Assembly: GCA_022548915.1 (NCBI GenBank)
Contig: JAKZES010000001.1
Location: forward strand, 1-64,000
DNA length: 64,000 bases
DNA from: Verrucomicrobiaceae bacterium E54
GTDB lineage: Bacteria > Verrucomicrobiota > Verrucomicrobiia > Verrucomicrobiales > Akkermansiaceae
Direction of reading: 5' to 3'
Part shown: piece by piece, positions 29,461-38,416 of the stretch
Numbering within the stretch: position 1 is the first letter of the stretch
Layout: each line of letters starts with the position of its first letter
Notes under the pieces: generated by a model
Told to the model about the DNA's origin: nothing
The model's database searches: none
Seen by the model: the letters and a program-made list of their open reading frames with translations, nothing else
Program-made: the position numbers and the translations under genes

Positions 29461-31308
29461 ATGGCTGACCAATCGTCCACCATCACCCTCAACATCGGAA
29501 CCCAGCGGGTCGCAGCCGCCGTTTTCGAGACATCGAAGTCCGGCGAACTCGTGCTGAAGGCCTACGACGACGAGAAAATTCTCGCCGATCCGGCCACCGA
29601 CGCCGCGCGTCCGGCCCAGATCCGCGCGGCGATTTCCGAGCTGGTCGGTCGTCTCGGGCTCAAGGGCAAGGCCCGCTACGCGATTTCCGGACAGTCGGTC
29701 TTCATCCGCTTCGTCAAGCTTCCGCCGCTCGACGATGACAACATCGAGCAGCTCGTCACCTTCGAGGCGCAGCAGCACGTGCCCTTCCCGCTGGAAGAAG
29801 TGGTCTGGGACTATGAGATTCTCGAATCCGGTGGCGAGAAGGAGGTCGTGATCGTCGCGATCAAGGGGGAGGCGCTCGAGGAAATCAACGAAGGGGTCGA
29901 TGATGCCGGGCTCGGCACCGCCGAGGTGGATGTCTCGCCGATGGCCCTCTACAACGCCTTCCGGGCCGCCTATCCCGACATCGACGAGCCCGTGCTGCTG
30001 ATCGATGTGGGAGCCAAGACCAGCGACCTGCTCTACATCGAAGGAAACCGTTTCTTCACCCGCAGCGCGAATGTCGGCGGGGCGGCGGTCTCCACGGCGA
30101 TTGCCAAGGAGTTCGACGTGCCCTTCGTCGAGGCGGAGGCCCACAAGACCCACGGTGGCCTGGTGGCGCTGGGTGGTGGCCACACCGAGCAACTCGATGA
30201 GGCGACGGCCGCCCTGGCCATGTGCATCCGCAATGCGATGACCCGGCTGGCGACGGAGATCCCGCGCACCACCAACTACTACCGCAGCCAGCACGGCGGC
30301 AGCGCGCCCAAGCGTGTCTTCCTTGCCGGTGGCGGGGCCAATCTTCCCTACGCCAAGGAGTTCTTCGAAGAGAAGCTGCGCCTTCCGGTCGACTACTTCA
30401 ATCCGCTGCCGGCGATCACGGTCGGGTCGGAGGTCGACACCGAACGCCTTTCCAAGGAGGCCCACACGATGGGCGAGCTGATCGGTCTCGGTCTCCGCGG
30501 CAGCGGTCGCTCCCGGCTCAACATCGACCTCGTGCCGGCGAAGGTCGGCGAGGCCCGCGCCGCCGAGAAACGCAAGCCCCTGTTCATCGCGGCGGCCGCG
30601 CTGCTCATGCTCGGTGCGCTGGTTGGAGGCGTCTTCAAGTGGCAGGCGGCGAACAAGGCACGCGAGGAGGCCGACAAGCTCGCCCGCATCGCCGATGAAC
30701 TGCAGCAACCCGCGCAGGCGATCGACCGCCAGGTCAAGAAGCAGCAGAAGCTCGAGAACGTGGCCTCGATCTACGTCGGTGCCGAGCGCTCGCGGACCTT
30801 CTGGCTGGATGCCTTTGACGAGCTGTCGAATGCCTTCGCCAGCGAGTTCGTCTGGATCACCGACATGGATCCGGTGGCCGCCTATCAGCCCTTTGCCGAG
30901 AAGCCGCTCGAGACGCCGAAGTCGGTGGTCAAGAAGGACTTCGGCCGCACCGCCTACGGGGGTGAGGGCCTGGAGAACGTGACCATCACGATCAAGGGCA
31001 CGCGTCCGCGCGATCCGGACCGCAAGGTCGCCGCGTCGGTCAATGCCCTGCGCCTCAAGGGCTTCTGGCTCAACAGCAAGAGCAACACCAAGGGGCAGAA
31101 CGTCGTTTACGACCTGCTGGCCCGGCTGCAGGAGAACGCCAAGGAGGGCGGCAGCCACTTCAAGTTCAGCGTCAAGCGCGACGGCAAGGATGTCGAACTG
31201 GAGAACAGCCAGTTGGTTCCCAAGATCGACGCGGCGCCGAAGGAGGGGGAGTATGCCGCCTATTTCGAGTTGATCCTGCCCCTCAGCCGGGAGGTCCGCC
31301 CCCGCTAA
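29461..31308 (+). CDS. pilM: PilM-like ATPase fused to a PilN-like membrane segment (Amuc_1101-like)
   Basis: 615 residues. Residues 1 to about 360 form an actin/FtsA-fold PilM domain (ITLNIGTQRVAAAVF, FEAQQHVPFPLEEVVWDYEI, VLLIDVGAKTSDLLYIEG, FLAGGGANLPY). A single transmembrane helix follows at about 378-397 (PLFIAAAALLMLGALVGGVF), then a coiled-coil stretch (KAREEADKLARIADELQQPAQAI) and a periplasmic domain like PilN. In most type IV pilus systems PilM and PilN are separate proteins that bind each other, so here both seem joined. It corresponds to Amuc_1101 of Akkermansia. It is 44 bp downstream of the first gene and 13 bp before the next. Confidence 0.88.
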   Translation: MADQSSTITLNIGTQRVAAAVFETSKSGELVLKAYDDEKILADPATDAARPAQIRAAISELVGRLGLKGKARYAISGQSVFIRFVKLPPLDDDNIEQLVTFEAQQHVPFPLEEVVWDYEILESGGEKEVVIVAIKGEALEEINEGVDDAGLGTAEVDVSPMALYNAFRAAYPDIDEPVLLIDVGAKTSDLLYIEGNRFFTRSANVGGAAVSTAIAKEFDVPFVEAEAHKTHGGLVALGGGHTEQLDEATAALAMCIRNAMTRLATEIPRTTNYYRSQHGGSAPKRVFLAGGGANLPYAKEFFEEKLRLPVDYFNPLPAITVGSEVDTERLSKEAHTMGELIGLGLRGSGRSRLNIDLVPAKVGEARAAEKRKPLFIAAAALLMLGALVGGVFKWQAANKAREEADKLARIADELQQPAQAIDRQVKKQQKLENVASIYVGAERSRTFWLDAFDELSNAFASEFVWITDMDPVAAYQPFAEKPLETPKSVVKKDFGRTAYGGEGLENVTITIKGTRPRDPDRKVAASVNALRLKGFWLNSKSNTKGQNVVYDLLARLQENAKEGGSHFKFSVKRDGKDVELENSQLVPKIDAAPKEGEYAAYFELILPLSREVRPR

Positions 31309-31321
31309 ACCCCAGCAAAGA

Positions 31322-32359
31322 ATGAGTTTTCAGGAAAACAAGTTTCCCATCCTGCTCGGAGCCGTGACCGCCGTGGTCACCGGTGGCCTGATCTTCTGGA
31401 GCATGAAGAGCGGGGGCAAGTACGAGGAGGCCAAGTCGGACTACGACAACGCCGACCGCAAGATCGGCCAGCTCATGCGCGTCGATCCGAAGCCGACCGA
31501 GGGCAACCAGGTTGCCAAGAAACAGGCGGTGGATGCCTATGCCGAATCGGTGGCCAAGCTGCAGGAGGCCTTCGATCCACGCCGCGCCACGAAGCTGCAG
31601 AACATCGAGCCGAGCGCCTTCACCGACTCGCTCCTTTCGGCCCGCAAGCGGGTGCTCGCCGAGTTCGAGAAATCCGGCACCACCGTGCCGGAGCAGTTCT
31701 TTCTCGGCCACGGCCGGTTTTCCGACACGCTGCCCCAGAAGAAGGACACCGGCGTGCTCAGCTACCAGCTCGGGGCCTTCGAGGATCTCCTCACCAAGCT
31801 GGCGCAGGCGGCGCCTACGGCCCTGACAAACATCTACTGGGCCGGAGTCCCCGAGGTTCCGGAAGGGGCGGCAGTCGTGCCCCATCCGATCGAGATCACC
31901 TTCCGCGGCCCGGAGTCGAGCCTGCGGGAATTCCTCTCCTCGCTCGATGATACCGGGAAATACTATTACGTTGTAAGGACGATGCGGGTCATGAACGAGC
32001 GCGACAGTGCCCCGAATGCCCAGGACGCCCGTTTTGAAAGGGTCGTGACCCCCACACCGGATCTGGGTGGGCCGGGCAGCATTTTCGGAGACCCCGGCGG
32101 CTTTGTCTTTCCCGAGGAGGATGGTCTCGAGGATCTCGACTCAACGGAGGATCCCGCGGATGGCGGGGCCGAGGGCGAGGGTGAGGGAGAGGGCCTGCCC
32201 GTCGAGGAGGTCCCGGCTCCCCCGGCACCCGCACCCGAACCGGCGGCTCCCACCGACAGCGGCGAGATCCTGAAGCAGGTCCTCGGCGACGAGAAGATCC
32301 AGGTCTTCCTGCGGATCGACGTGCTCCAATTCCTCGAACCCCGCGAGCTTCCCCAATAA
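31322..32359 (+). CDS. Amuc_1100-like pilus-associated protein (PilO-like)
   Basis: 345 residues. It has an N-terminal transmembrane anchor (KFPILLGAVTAVVTGGLIFWSM, about 7-28), a coiled coil, and an alpha/beta domain with PIEITFRGPESSLREFLSSLDDTGKYYYVVRTMRVMNERD in the region where Amuc_1100 has PLEIAFQG...FTVNSIRIRNER. It ends with IQVFLRIDVLQFLEP, again parallel to the Amuc_1100 C-terminus. An acidic/proline-rich insert (about 250-315) is absent from my recollection of Amuc_1100. By fold and position it stands in for PilO in the inner-membrane pilus platform. In A. muciniphila the homologue is known as a TLR2-activating outer-membrane-fraction protein. Confidence 0.85.
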   Translation: MSFQENKFPILLGAVTAVVTGGLIFWSMKSGGKYEEAKSDYDNADRKIGQLMRVDPKPTEGNQVAKKQAVDAYAESVAKLQEAFDPRRATKLQNIEPSAFTDSLLSARKRVLAEFEKSGTTVPEQFFLGHGRFSDTLPQKKDTGVLSYQLGAFEDLLTKLAQAAPTALTNIYWAGVPEVPEGAAVVPHPIEITFRGPESSLREFLSSLDDTGKYYYVVRTMRVMNERDSAPNAQDARFERVVTPTPDLGGPGSIFGDPGGFVFPEEDGLEDLDSTEDPADGGAEGEGEGEGLPVEEVPAPPAPAPEPAAPTDSGEILKQVLGDEKIQVFLRIDVLQFLEPRELPQ

Positions 32360-32366
32360 GTTTCCC

Positions 32367-33413
32367 ATGTCGAAAGCACCCAAGAACATCGAGAAGATCC
32401 TGCTGGGCGTGGGCCTGCTGGCCGGGGCCGGTCTGGCCTATCTCGGGTATTCGCAGTTCGCCGCAGATGCGTTCAACAAGTCGGCGCCGAATCCGCGCGA
32501 TGGCGACGTCTCCGTCGCCGGTGCCGAGCAGATTCCCGGGACGATCAACTCCCTCCAGAGCGACCGCACCATCCGGGCCGCCACCGTGCCCTCGACCCGC
32601 TTGGATTCCGGCCAGCGCGAGGTCAACCTCTTTGTCGGCGTGCCGCTGTTCGCCGAGCGGGACAATCCGAACGATCCCATCGACCTGCTCCAGAGCCCCG
32701 ACGTGCATCCGCCGATTCCGAACGAATGGTGGCTGAAGTACGAGATTTCTCCGGTGTACGCCGATTCCCCCCAGCGCGATGCGGATGAGGACGGCTTCAG
32801 CAACCTCGAGGAGTTCACGGCCAAGACCCTGCCGAATGATTCTGGGAGCCATCCGGAACTCGCCGACAAGCTGGCCTACGTGAAGGATGAAACGGTGACC
32901 TGGTTCCTCGAGTTCGGGTTCCAGGCGGGAGGCAAGTGGATTCCGAAATTCGAGAACCTCACCACCGGGGAGAAAAACCGCGTGCCTTTCGCCAATGGCC
33001 TTGAGCCGGGAGATGTCTTCTTCGGGGAGGAGCCGTTCAAGGGGCGCTTCAAGTTCATCGAGATCGAGGAGCGCGAAGTCTTCAACGAGCGGCTGAACAT
33101 CAACGAGAAAAAGCAGTTCGGGAAGTACGAGGACCTCAAGGAGAACAAGAAGGGGACGCGGTATGAAGTTCCCAACCGCATTCCCAACGCCGTGAAGCCG
33201 CAGTATTACAACTACGACCGCACCGCCGTGCTGGAACTCCGCGCGCTCGGCATGGGAGGGAAGGAATTCAAGGTCGAGGAAAACACCCGCTTCGCCCTGC
33301 CGCCGGACGGCGATGACAAGAAATACCTCCTCAAAAACGTCACTCCCGAACAGATCGAGATCGAATGGGAGGTCGACGGCGAGACCCGGTCGCGGGTGAT
33401 TCCGAAAGGATGA
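32367..33413 (+). CDS. Amuc_1099-like pilus-locus protein with DxDxDG loop
   Basis: 348 residues. One N-terminal transmembrane helix (EKILLGVGLLAGAGLAYLGY, about 9-28), then a large soluble domain. A calcium-loop-like motif DADEDGFSNLEEF lies around residues 136-148. It starts 7 bp after the Amuc_1100-like stop codon, so it is cotranscribed. Place in the block and overall layout fit Amuc_1099; function is unknown, presumably a periplasmic part of the pilus machine, comparable in position to PilP. Confidence 0.78.
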   Translation: MSKAPKNIEKILLGVGLLAGAGLAYLGYSQFAADAFNKSAPNPRDGDVSVAGAEQIPGTINSLQSDRTIRAATVPSTRLDSGQREVNLFVGVPLFAERDNPNDPIDLLQSPDVHPPIPNEWWLKYEISPVYADSPQRDADEDGFSNLEEFTAKTLPNDSGSHPELADKLAYVKDETVTWFLEFGFQAGGKWIPKFENLTTGEKNRVPFANGLEPGDVFFGEEPFKGRFKFIEIEEREVFNERLNINEKKQFGKYEDLKENKKGTRYEVPNRIPNAVKPQYYNYDRTAVLELRALGMGGKEFKVEENTRFALPPDGDDKKYLLKNVTPEQIEIEWEVDGETRSRVIPKG

Positions 33414-33421
33414 AGTTATCC

Positions 33422-33450
33422 TGTAAATACAATCCCAAGGCTTTGTGACA
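33422..33450 (+). promoter_or_regulatory. Bipartite element TGTAAATAC-N11-TTTGTGACA, copy 2
   Basis: TGTAAATAC (33422-33430) and TTTGTGACA (33442-33450) with an 11-bp spacer, 57 nt before the secretin ATG. Both halves and the spacer length equal copy 1 at 28700-28728 while the spacer bases differ, so the similarity is not a simple recent duplication. It implies separate expression of the secretin gene from within the cluster. Confidence 0.7.
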
Positions 33451-33507
33451 GCTTCGAAGAATTCGCTTTCCAAAGGCCGGTCAGACCGGCAGAACCACCC
33501 AGCAAAT

Positions 33508-36081
33508 ATGCATAAAAAGCCAACGCTTCCGACCCACACGACCGTGGCCACCTTGCTGGCCGCCGCGACGGTGATGCCGGTCATCATGACCTCGGCCCAC
33601 GCCCAGAGTGGCCTCGCCCAGCGCGAGATGGTCCGCCGCCAGCAGGCCGTCAATGAATCCGACCGTCTTCGCGACGAGGCCCGCCTCGCCTATTCCAAGC
33701 AGGAATACAAGGAGGCCTACGATCTTTACACCCAGGCCCTCGACCTGCTCCCGGACGCCCCGCTGCTGAGGGAGCGTCGCAATTTTCTCAAGGCGTCGCG
33801 TGGTGATGCCGCAATCGCGGTGGCGGATCAGTATCGGCGCTTCGGCAAGTACGACGAAGCGCGGACGATGCTCGAAGATGTCCTAGAAGAGGATCCAAAT
33901 AACCATCTGGTCAAGCAGCGGCTCAACTGGCTCGACGATCCGATCCGCACCAACCCGGCCCTGACCGTCGAACACTCGAAGGACATCGAGGAGGTCCGGC
34001 AGGGGCTCTACATGGCCCAAGGCTACTACGATCTCGGCCAGTTCGACGAGGCTCGCGAGGCCTACCAGGACGTGTTGCGCATCGACCGCTACAACTCCGC
34101 CGCACGCCGCGGCATGGAGCGTGTCGATGCCGCGCGCAGCGACTACTACAAGGCCGCCTACGATTCCACACGTGCCGAGCTGCTGGCCCAGGTCGATGCC
34201 GCATGGGAAATGTCCATTCCGCCGGAAGCGCCGGCCGGAAGTGGCATCATCGATTCCCAGGTTCGCGAGAGCGCCGGGGCCACCTACATCCTCCAGAAGC
34301 TTCGCAATATCGTGGTTCCGGTCATCGACTTCGAGGACACCTCGGTCGAAGAGGCCATCGACTACCTTCGTGTGCGCTCGATCGAACTTGATACCTTCGA
34401 GCTCGACCCCGACAAGAAGGGGATCAACTTCTTCATCCGCAAGCCGTCGAATGCCGGCGGCGGAGCCGACAACGGCCTCGATATCGGCGGTGGCGGTGGT
34501 GCCGCCCCGGGAACCGAGCGGATTTCCGAACTCCGCCTGCGCAACGTGCCGCTGGCCGAGGCTCTCGACTACATTTGCGAGGCGACCCGCCTGCGCTGGT
34601 CGGTCGACGACTTCGCCGTGACCATCAAGCCGGCCGGCGACGTCGACGAGGATCTCTTCACCCGCACCTTCAACGTGCCGCCGGACTTCGTGAACCGGAT
34701 CGGGGGCGGAGGTGAGGAGGCCGGGGGCGGTGGTGACTTCGATCCCTTTGCCCCGGCGGCCGACAGTGGCCCCAGCTCGCTGAAGCCGAAGCAGAACATC
34801 ACCGAGGCCCTCAAGTCGAACGGTGTCAAGTTCCCGGAGGGCGCTTCCGCCCAGTTCTTCGCCGCGAATTCCACGCTTCTCGTCCGCAACACGCCGACCA
34901 ACCTCGACCTCGTCGAGACGATCGTGAACAACACCGTGGGCGACGCGCCGAAGCAGGTGAAGATCTCGACCAAGTTTGTCGAGGTATCCCAGGAAAACAC
35001 CGACGAGCTCGGCTTCGACTGGATCATCTCGCCCTTTGGTCTTTCGGCCAACAGTGTCTTCCTCGGAGGCGGCACCATTGGCAACGGGGTTCCCCGCACC
35101 AATGCCGACTTCATCAGCCCGGTGAACTTCACCGCCATCCCCGGGGTGCCGATCGCTTCGGGCCAGAACGTCGAGAACATCGCCACCGGCGGCAACCGGT
35201 CCGGTGACGCCGCCCTCGCGCGGAACTCGATCGATGCGGTTCTGAACAACCCCACCCGTGCCGCTCAGAATTCGAGCGTGGCCCCGGGCATCCTGTCGCT
35301 GACCGGATTGTTTACGGACGGACAGGTTCAGATGATCATGCGGGGTCTCGCCCAGAAGAAGGGCACCGACCTGATGACCGCTCCGAGCGTGACCGCACGC
35401 TCGGGTGAAAAGGCCACCATCGAGATCATCCGCGAGTTCATCTACCCGACCGAATACGAGCCGCCGGAACTCCCGAACAGCGTCGGCAACAACGGTGGCA
35501 ACGCCGGTGGTATCGGTGGTCTCGGCCAGGGACCTGCGATCTTCCCGGTCACGCCCGCCACGCCGACCGCCTTCGAGACCCGGAACACCGGTGTCACGCT
35601 GGAGATCGCTCCCAACATCGGGGCCAACGACTTCGTGATCGACCTCAACTTCGCGCCGGAAATCGTCGAGTTCGAGGGCTTCATCAACTACGGAAGCCCG
35701 ATCCAGTCGCCGTCTTCGGATGCGCTTGGCAACCCGACCACCGTCACGATCACCGACAACCGGATCGAGATGCCCGTCTTCTCGACCCGCCGGGTGAATA
35801 CCGCGCTGACCATCTTCGATGGCTACACCGTGGCCGTCGGCGGCCTCATGCGTGAGGACGTCCAGAACGTCGAGGACAAGGTGCCGATTCTCGGTGACAT
35901 CCCGATCCTCGGCCGTCTGTTCCAGACCAAGGCCGAGAACCGGATCAAGAGCAACCTGATCATCTTCGTGACCGCGGAGATCATCGATGCCACCGGACGT
36001 CCGTTGAATCGTGGAGGGGCCACCGCTCCGATTGGAGACCCGGGCCTGCCCGATACGGTCGGCGTGCTTCCGACGCGCTGA
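33508..36081 (+). CDS. Secretin (PilQ/GspD type, Amuc_1098-like)
   Basis: 857 residues from the ATG at 33508 (MHKKPTLPTHTT..), which gives a normal signal peptide ending AHAQ; a GTG at 33445 would lie inside the regulatory element. Residues about 35-200 are TPR-like (YSKQEYKEAYDLYTQALDLLPD, YYDLGQFDEAREAYQDVLRIDRY). N-domains follow (VIDFEDTSVEEAIDYLRVRSIEL, LRLRNVPLAEALDYICEATRLRW), then the secretin barrel region with KKGTDLMTAPSVTARSGEKATIEIIREF and the signature VAVGGLMRED ... VPILGDIPILGRLF. It forms the outer-membrane exit pore. It is last in the pilus block. Confidence 0.95.
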   Translation: MHKKPTLPTHTTVATLLAAATVMPVIMTSAHAQSGLAQREMVRRQQAVNESDRLRDEARLAYSKQEYKEAYDLYTQALDLLPDAPLLRERRNFLKASRGDAAIAVADQYRRFGKYDEARTMLEDVLEEDPNNHLVKQRLNWLDDPIRTNPALTVEHSKDIEEVRQGLYMAQGYYDLGQFDEAREAYQDVLRIDRYNSAARRGMERVDAARSDYYKAAYDSTRAELLAQVDAAWEMSIPPEAPAGSGIIDSQVRESAGATYILQKLRNIVVPVIDFEDTSVEEAIDYLRVRSIELDTFELDPDKKGINFFIRKPSNAGGGADNGLDIGGGGGAAPGTERISELRLRNVPLAEALDYICEATRLRWSVDDFAVTIKPAGDVDEDLFTRTFNVPPDFVNRIGGGGEEAGGGGDFDPFAPAADSGPSSLKPKQNITEALKSNGVKFPEGASAQFFAANSTLLVRNTPTNLDLVETIVNNTVGDAPKQVKISTKFVEVSQENTDELGFDWIISPFGLSANSVFLGGGTIGNGVPRTNADFISPVNFTAIPGVPIASGQNVENIATGGNRSGDAALARNSIDAVLNNPTRAAQNSSVAPGILSLTGLFTDGQVQMIMRGLAQKKGTDLMTAPSVTARSGEKATIEIIREFIYPTEYEPPELPNSVGNNGGNAGGIGGLGQGPAIFPVTPATPTAFETRNTGVTLEIAPNIGANDFVIDLNFAPEIVEFEGFINYGSPIQSPSSDALGNPTTVTITDNRIEMPVFSTRRVNTALTIFDGYTVAVGGLMREDVQNVEDKVPILGDIPILGRLFQTKAENRIKSNLIIFVTAEIIDATGRPLNRGGATAPIGDPGLPDTVGVLPTR

Positions 36082-36155
36082 TATCCGGCCTGCCAGATCA
36101 TGACCCAAGCGGGCGGGGGACCAGGTCCTCCGCCCGTTTTCGTCGAATGGGGAGC

Positions 36156-36387
36156 GCCGGCGTCCCGCCGGCACCTTTCGGCATTCTGCCGAAAGGTGCG
36201 GAGCCTGGCTTCCGAGAGCGACCGGACCGGTTGAGCCGGAGTGGCGCTTTCCGGAGCGCCGTACCGGGGCGGGGCGACCTCCCGGTCGCGGGGAAAGGCC
36301 ATACTTCGCTTGCGGTCACCCCACCAATGCCGGCTGCACCAAGCGGCTGCAAGCCGCCCCGCCCCGGAATGGCTCCTTCAAGGAGCC
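36156..36387. repeat. Cluster of perfect hairpins (REP-like mosaic) after the pilus operon
   Basis: The 357-bp gap 36082-36438 has no gene of its own. It contains GCCGGCG-TCC-CGCCGGC (36156-36172), a 12-bp perfect stem GCACCTTTCGGC-ATTCT-GCCGAAAGGTGC (36171-36199) and GGCTCCTT-C-AAGGAGCC (36371-36387), with weaker GC-rich stems between. The second hairpin could end the pilus transcript but lacks a T-tract. Confidence 0.85.
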
Positions 36388-36438
36388 ACTCCACCGCCGG
36401 ACTTCCCTCGCGACGCCGGATCGGTTTCACTCCGTGGC

Positions 36439-38343
36439 ATGAGTATGAGGGTCATGGCCCTGACTGGTGGCGTCGCGAGTGGGAAATCCACGGCGTGCGC
36501 GATCTTCCGGGAGCTGTGTTCCGACCTCGTGCTGTTCGAGGCCGACGCCTCAGTACACCGGCTGCTGGCCTCCGACCCGGGGGTCGAAGCGGCGGTGGTC
36601 GGGCGCTTCGGCGCGGAATGCCGGGCACCTGGAGGCGGGATCGACCGCCCGGTGTTGCGCGAGCGGGTTTTCGGTGATGAGGCCGCTCGCCGCGACCTCG
36701 AGGGGATCCTCCATCCGCGAGTGAGGGAGGAATGTCTTGAATCCCTGGCCCGCGCGCGCAAGATCGGCGCGTCGCTGTTCCTTGCGGACATTCCGCTCCT
36801 GTTCGAAAACGATTTCGATTTCGGCCAGGAAACCAGTCTTCTGATCGCTGTCGGCCGGGATACCCAGCTCAAGCGCCTCAGGGATCGGAACGGCTTCGAC
36901 GACGACCTCGCCCGGTCCATTCTGGATGCCCAGATGCCGACGGCGGACAAGATGCGCCGGGCGGACGTCGTTTTCTGGAACGAGGGCTCCCCGGAACTCC
37001 TGCGAGCGCAGGTCCGGCGATTTCTCCATACCCACTCGAACATGAGCGAACCAACACCCGATACTCCGGCTGCGGAAGCCCCTCCGACTTCGGTCATCGA
37101 CATCAACGAATTCCGGGCCAGGTCGCTGGCAGAACTTCAGGCCATGGCGGAAGCCGTGCCCGGCCGGATGACTGCCTCCCCGACCAAGGCCCAGCTGATC
37201 TTCGAACTCCTCAGCTTCCACGCCCGCGAGGGGGCCGAGCTGATCGGCGAAGGGGTGGTCGAGCAGGCCAAGGAGAACTACGCGATGCTGCGCGATCCCG
37301 CCCGCAGCTTCCGGACTTCGCCCGACGACCTCCACATCAACGGCAACCTGCTGCGCGATTACGGGATCAAGCCCGGCCACCGGGTCAAGGTGCTGGTGCG
37401 CTCGCCCCGGGAGCGGGACAAGTTTCTCAGCGCGGTCGAGGTCCTCGAGATCGAGGGAGTTCCGGCGTCGGAGTTCGAACCCGGCAAGGATTTCGACAAG
37501 CTGACGCCGCTTTTTCCCGACGAACGGTTGATCCTGGAAGGGGAGGGACCCGCCGGGCTCAGTCCCCGGGCGATCGATTTGATCGCTCCGCTGGGCAAGG
37601 GTCAGAGGGGGCTGATCGTCGCTCCTCCGCGGGGCGGCAAGACCATCCTCCTCAAGCAGATTGCCAAGGCGATCCACGAGAATCACAAGGAGGTCGAACT
37701 CATTGTGGTGCTGCTGGACGAGCGCCCGGAGGAGGTCACGGACTTCGAGGAGACCGTCGGCGCGACGGTCTATGCTTCGACCTTCGACGAGGCACCGAAG
37801 CGTCATGCTCAGGTGGCGGACCTCGTCATCGAGCGCGCCCAACGGCTCGTGGAGCAGGGGCGTGACGTGGTGTTGCTGCTCGACAGCCTCACCCGTCTGG
37901 CCCGCGGCCACAATTCGGCCAACAAGGGTGGTCCGATCGGTTCCGGCGGCATCAGTCCCGCAGCCCTGCAGAAGTCCCGGAAATTCTTCGGCAATGCCCG
38001 GAATGTCGAGGACGGCGGAAGCCTGACGATCCTTGCAACGGCCCTGGTCGAGACCGAGAGCCGCATGGACGATGTGATTTTCGAGGAGTTCAAGGGTACC
38101 GGCAACATGGAGGTGCGGCTCGACCGCGAACTGGCCGAGCGGCGGATCTACCCCGCCATCCACATTCCCCAGAGTGGAACCCGCAACGACGACCGCCTCT
38201 ACCATGCCGACGAGTTCCCGAAGGTGCTGGATTTGAGGCGCCAGCTGGCGGGATTGCCGGTCGGAGAGGCGATCGAGACCCTGATGAAGAATCTGGGCAC
38301 CACCCAGAACAATACCGAATTGCTGCTCAGGGGGTTACGCTGA
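36439..38343 (+). CDS. coaE-rho: Fusion of dephospho-CoA kinase (CoaE) and transcription terminator Rho
   Basis: 634 residues with no stop codon between the two parts. Residues 1 to about 196 are CoaE: P-loop [20 protein letters not shown]-like segment, [14 protein letters not shown], completing CoA synthesis. From Met202 (nt 37042) the sequence is Rho: a Rho-N-like helical part ([15 protein letters not shown]), an OB fold ([22 protein letters not shown]), Walker A APPRGGKT near 395-402, [26 protein letters not shown] and the R-loop segment [19 protein letters not shown]. Rho is a hexameric RNA helicase. No ribosome binding site is visible before Met202, so a true fusion, or cotranslational restart there, are both possible. 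Start taken at the first ATG before the P-loop. Confidence 0.93.
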   Translation: MSMRVMALTGGVASGKSTACAIFRELCSDLVLFEADASVHRLLASDPGVEAAVVGRFGAECRAPGGGIDRPVLRERVFGDEAARRDLEGILHPRVREECLESLARARKIGASLFLADIPLLFENDFDFGQETSLLIAVGRDTQLKRLRDRNGFDDDLARSILDAQMPTADKMRRADVVFWNEGSPELLRAQVRRFLHTHSNMSEPTPDTPAAEAPPTSVIDINEFRARSLAELQAMAEAVPGRMTASPTKAQLIFELLSFHAREGAELIGEGVVEQAKENYAMLRDPARSFRTSPDDLHINGNLLRDYGIKPGHRVKVLVRSPRERDKFLSAVEVLEIEGVPASEFEPGKDFDKLTPLFPDERLILEGEGPAGLSPRAIDLIAPLGKGQRGLIVAPPRGGKTILLKQIAKAIHENHKEVELIVVLLDERPEEVTDFEETVGATVYASTFDEAPKRHAQVADLVIERAQRLVEQGRDVVLLLDSLTRLARGHNSANKGGPIGSGGISPAALQKSRKFFGNARNVEDGGSLTILATALVETESRMDDVIFEEFKGTGNMEVRLDRELAERRIYPAIHIPQSGTRNDDRLYHADEFPKVLDLRRQLAGLPVGEAIETLMKNLGTTQNNTELLLRGLR

Positions 38344-38371
38344 TTTGGGTGTCCATGGAGCCGGACAGAGT

Positions 38372-38401
38372 TTGCCCTTGCCGGAGGGCTTGCGCTAAGG
38401 T
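38372..38401 (+). promoter_or_regulatory. Candidate promoter TTGCCC-N18-TAAGGT
   Basis: TTGCCC (38372-38377) and TAAGGT (38396-38401) are 18 bp apart and precede the ATG at 38417 by 15 nt, leaving a leader of about 9 nt without a clear ribosome binding site. Confidence 0.5.
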
Positions 38402-38416
38402 GTAGTCCCTCTACGC

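Noticed and set aside
33445-33507. GTG at 33445 as the secretin start
   Set aside because: It falls inside the conserved TTTGTGACA half-site and delays the signal peptide; the ATG at 33508 gives a normal one.
33883-36174. 763-codon minus-strand open frame across the secretin gene
   Set aside because: Shadow frame; the secretin signature on the plus strand is clear.
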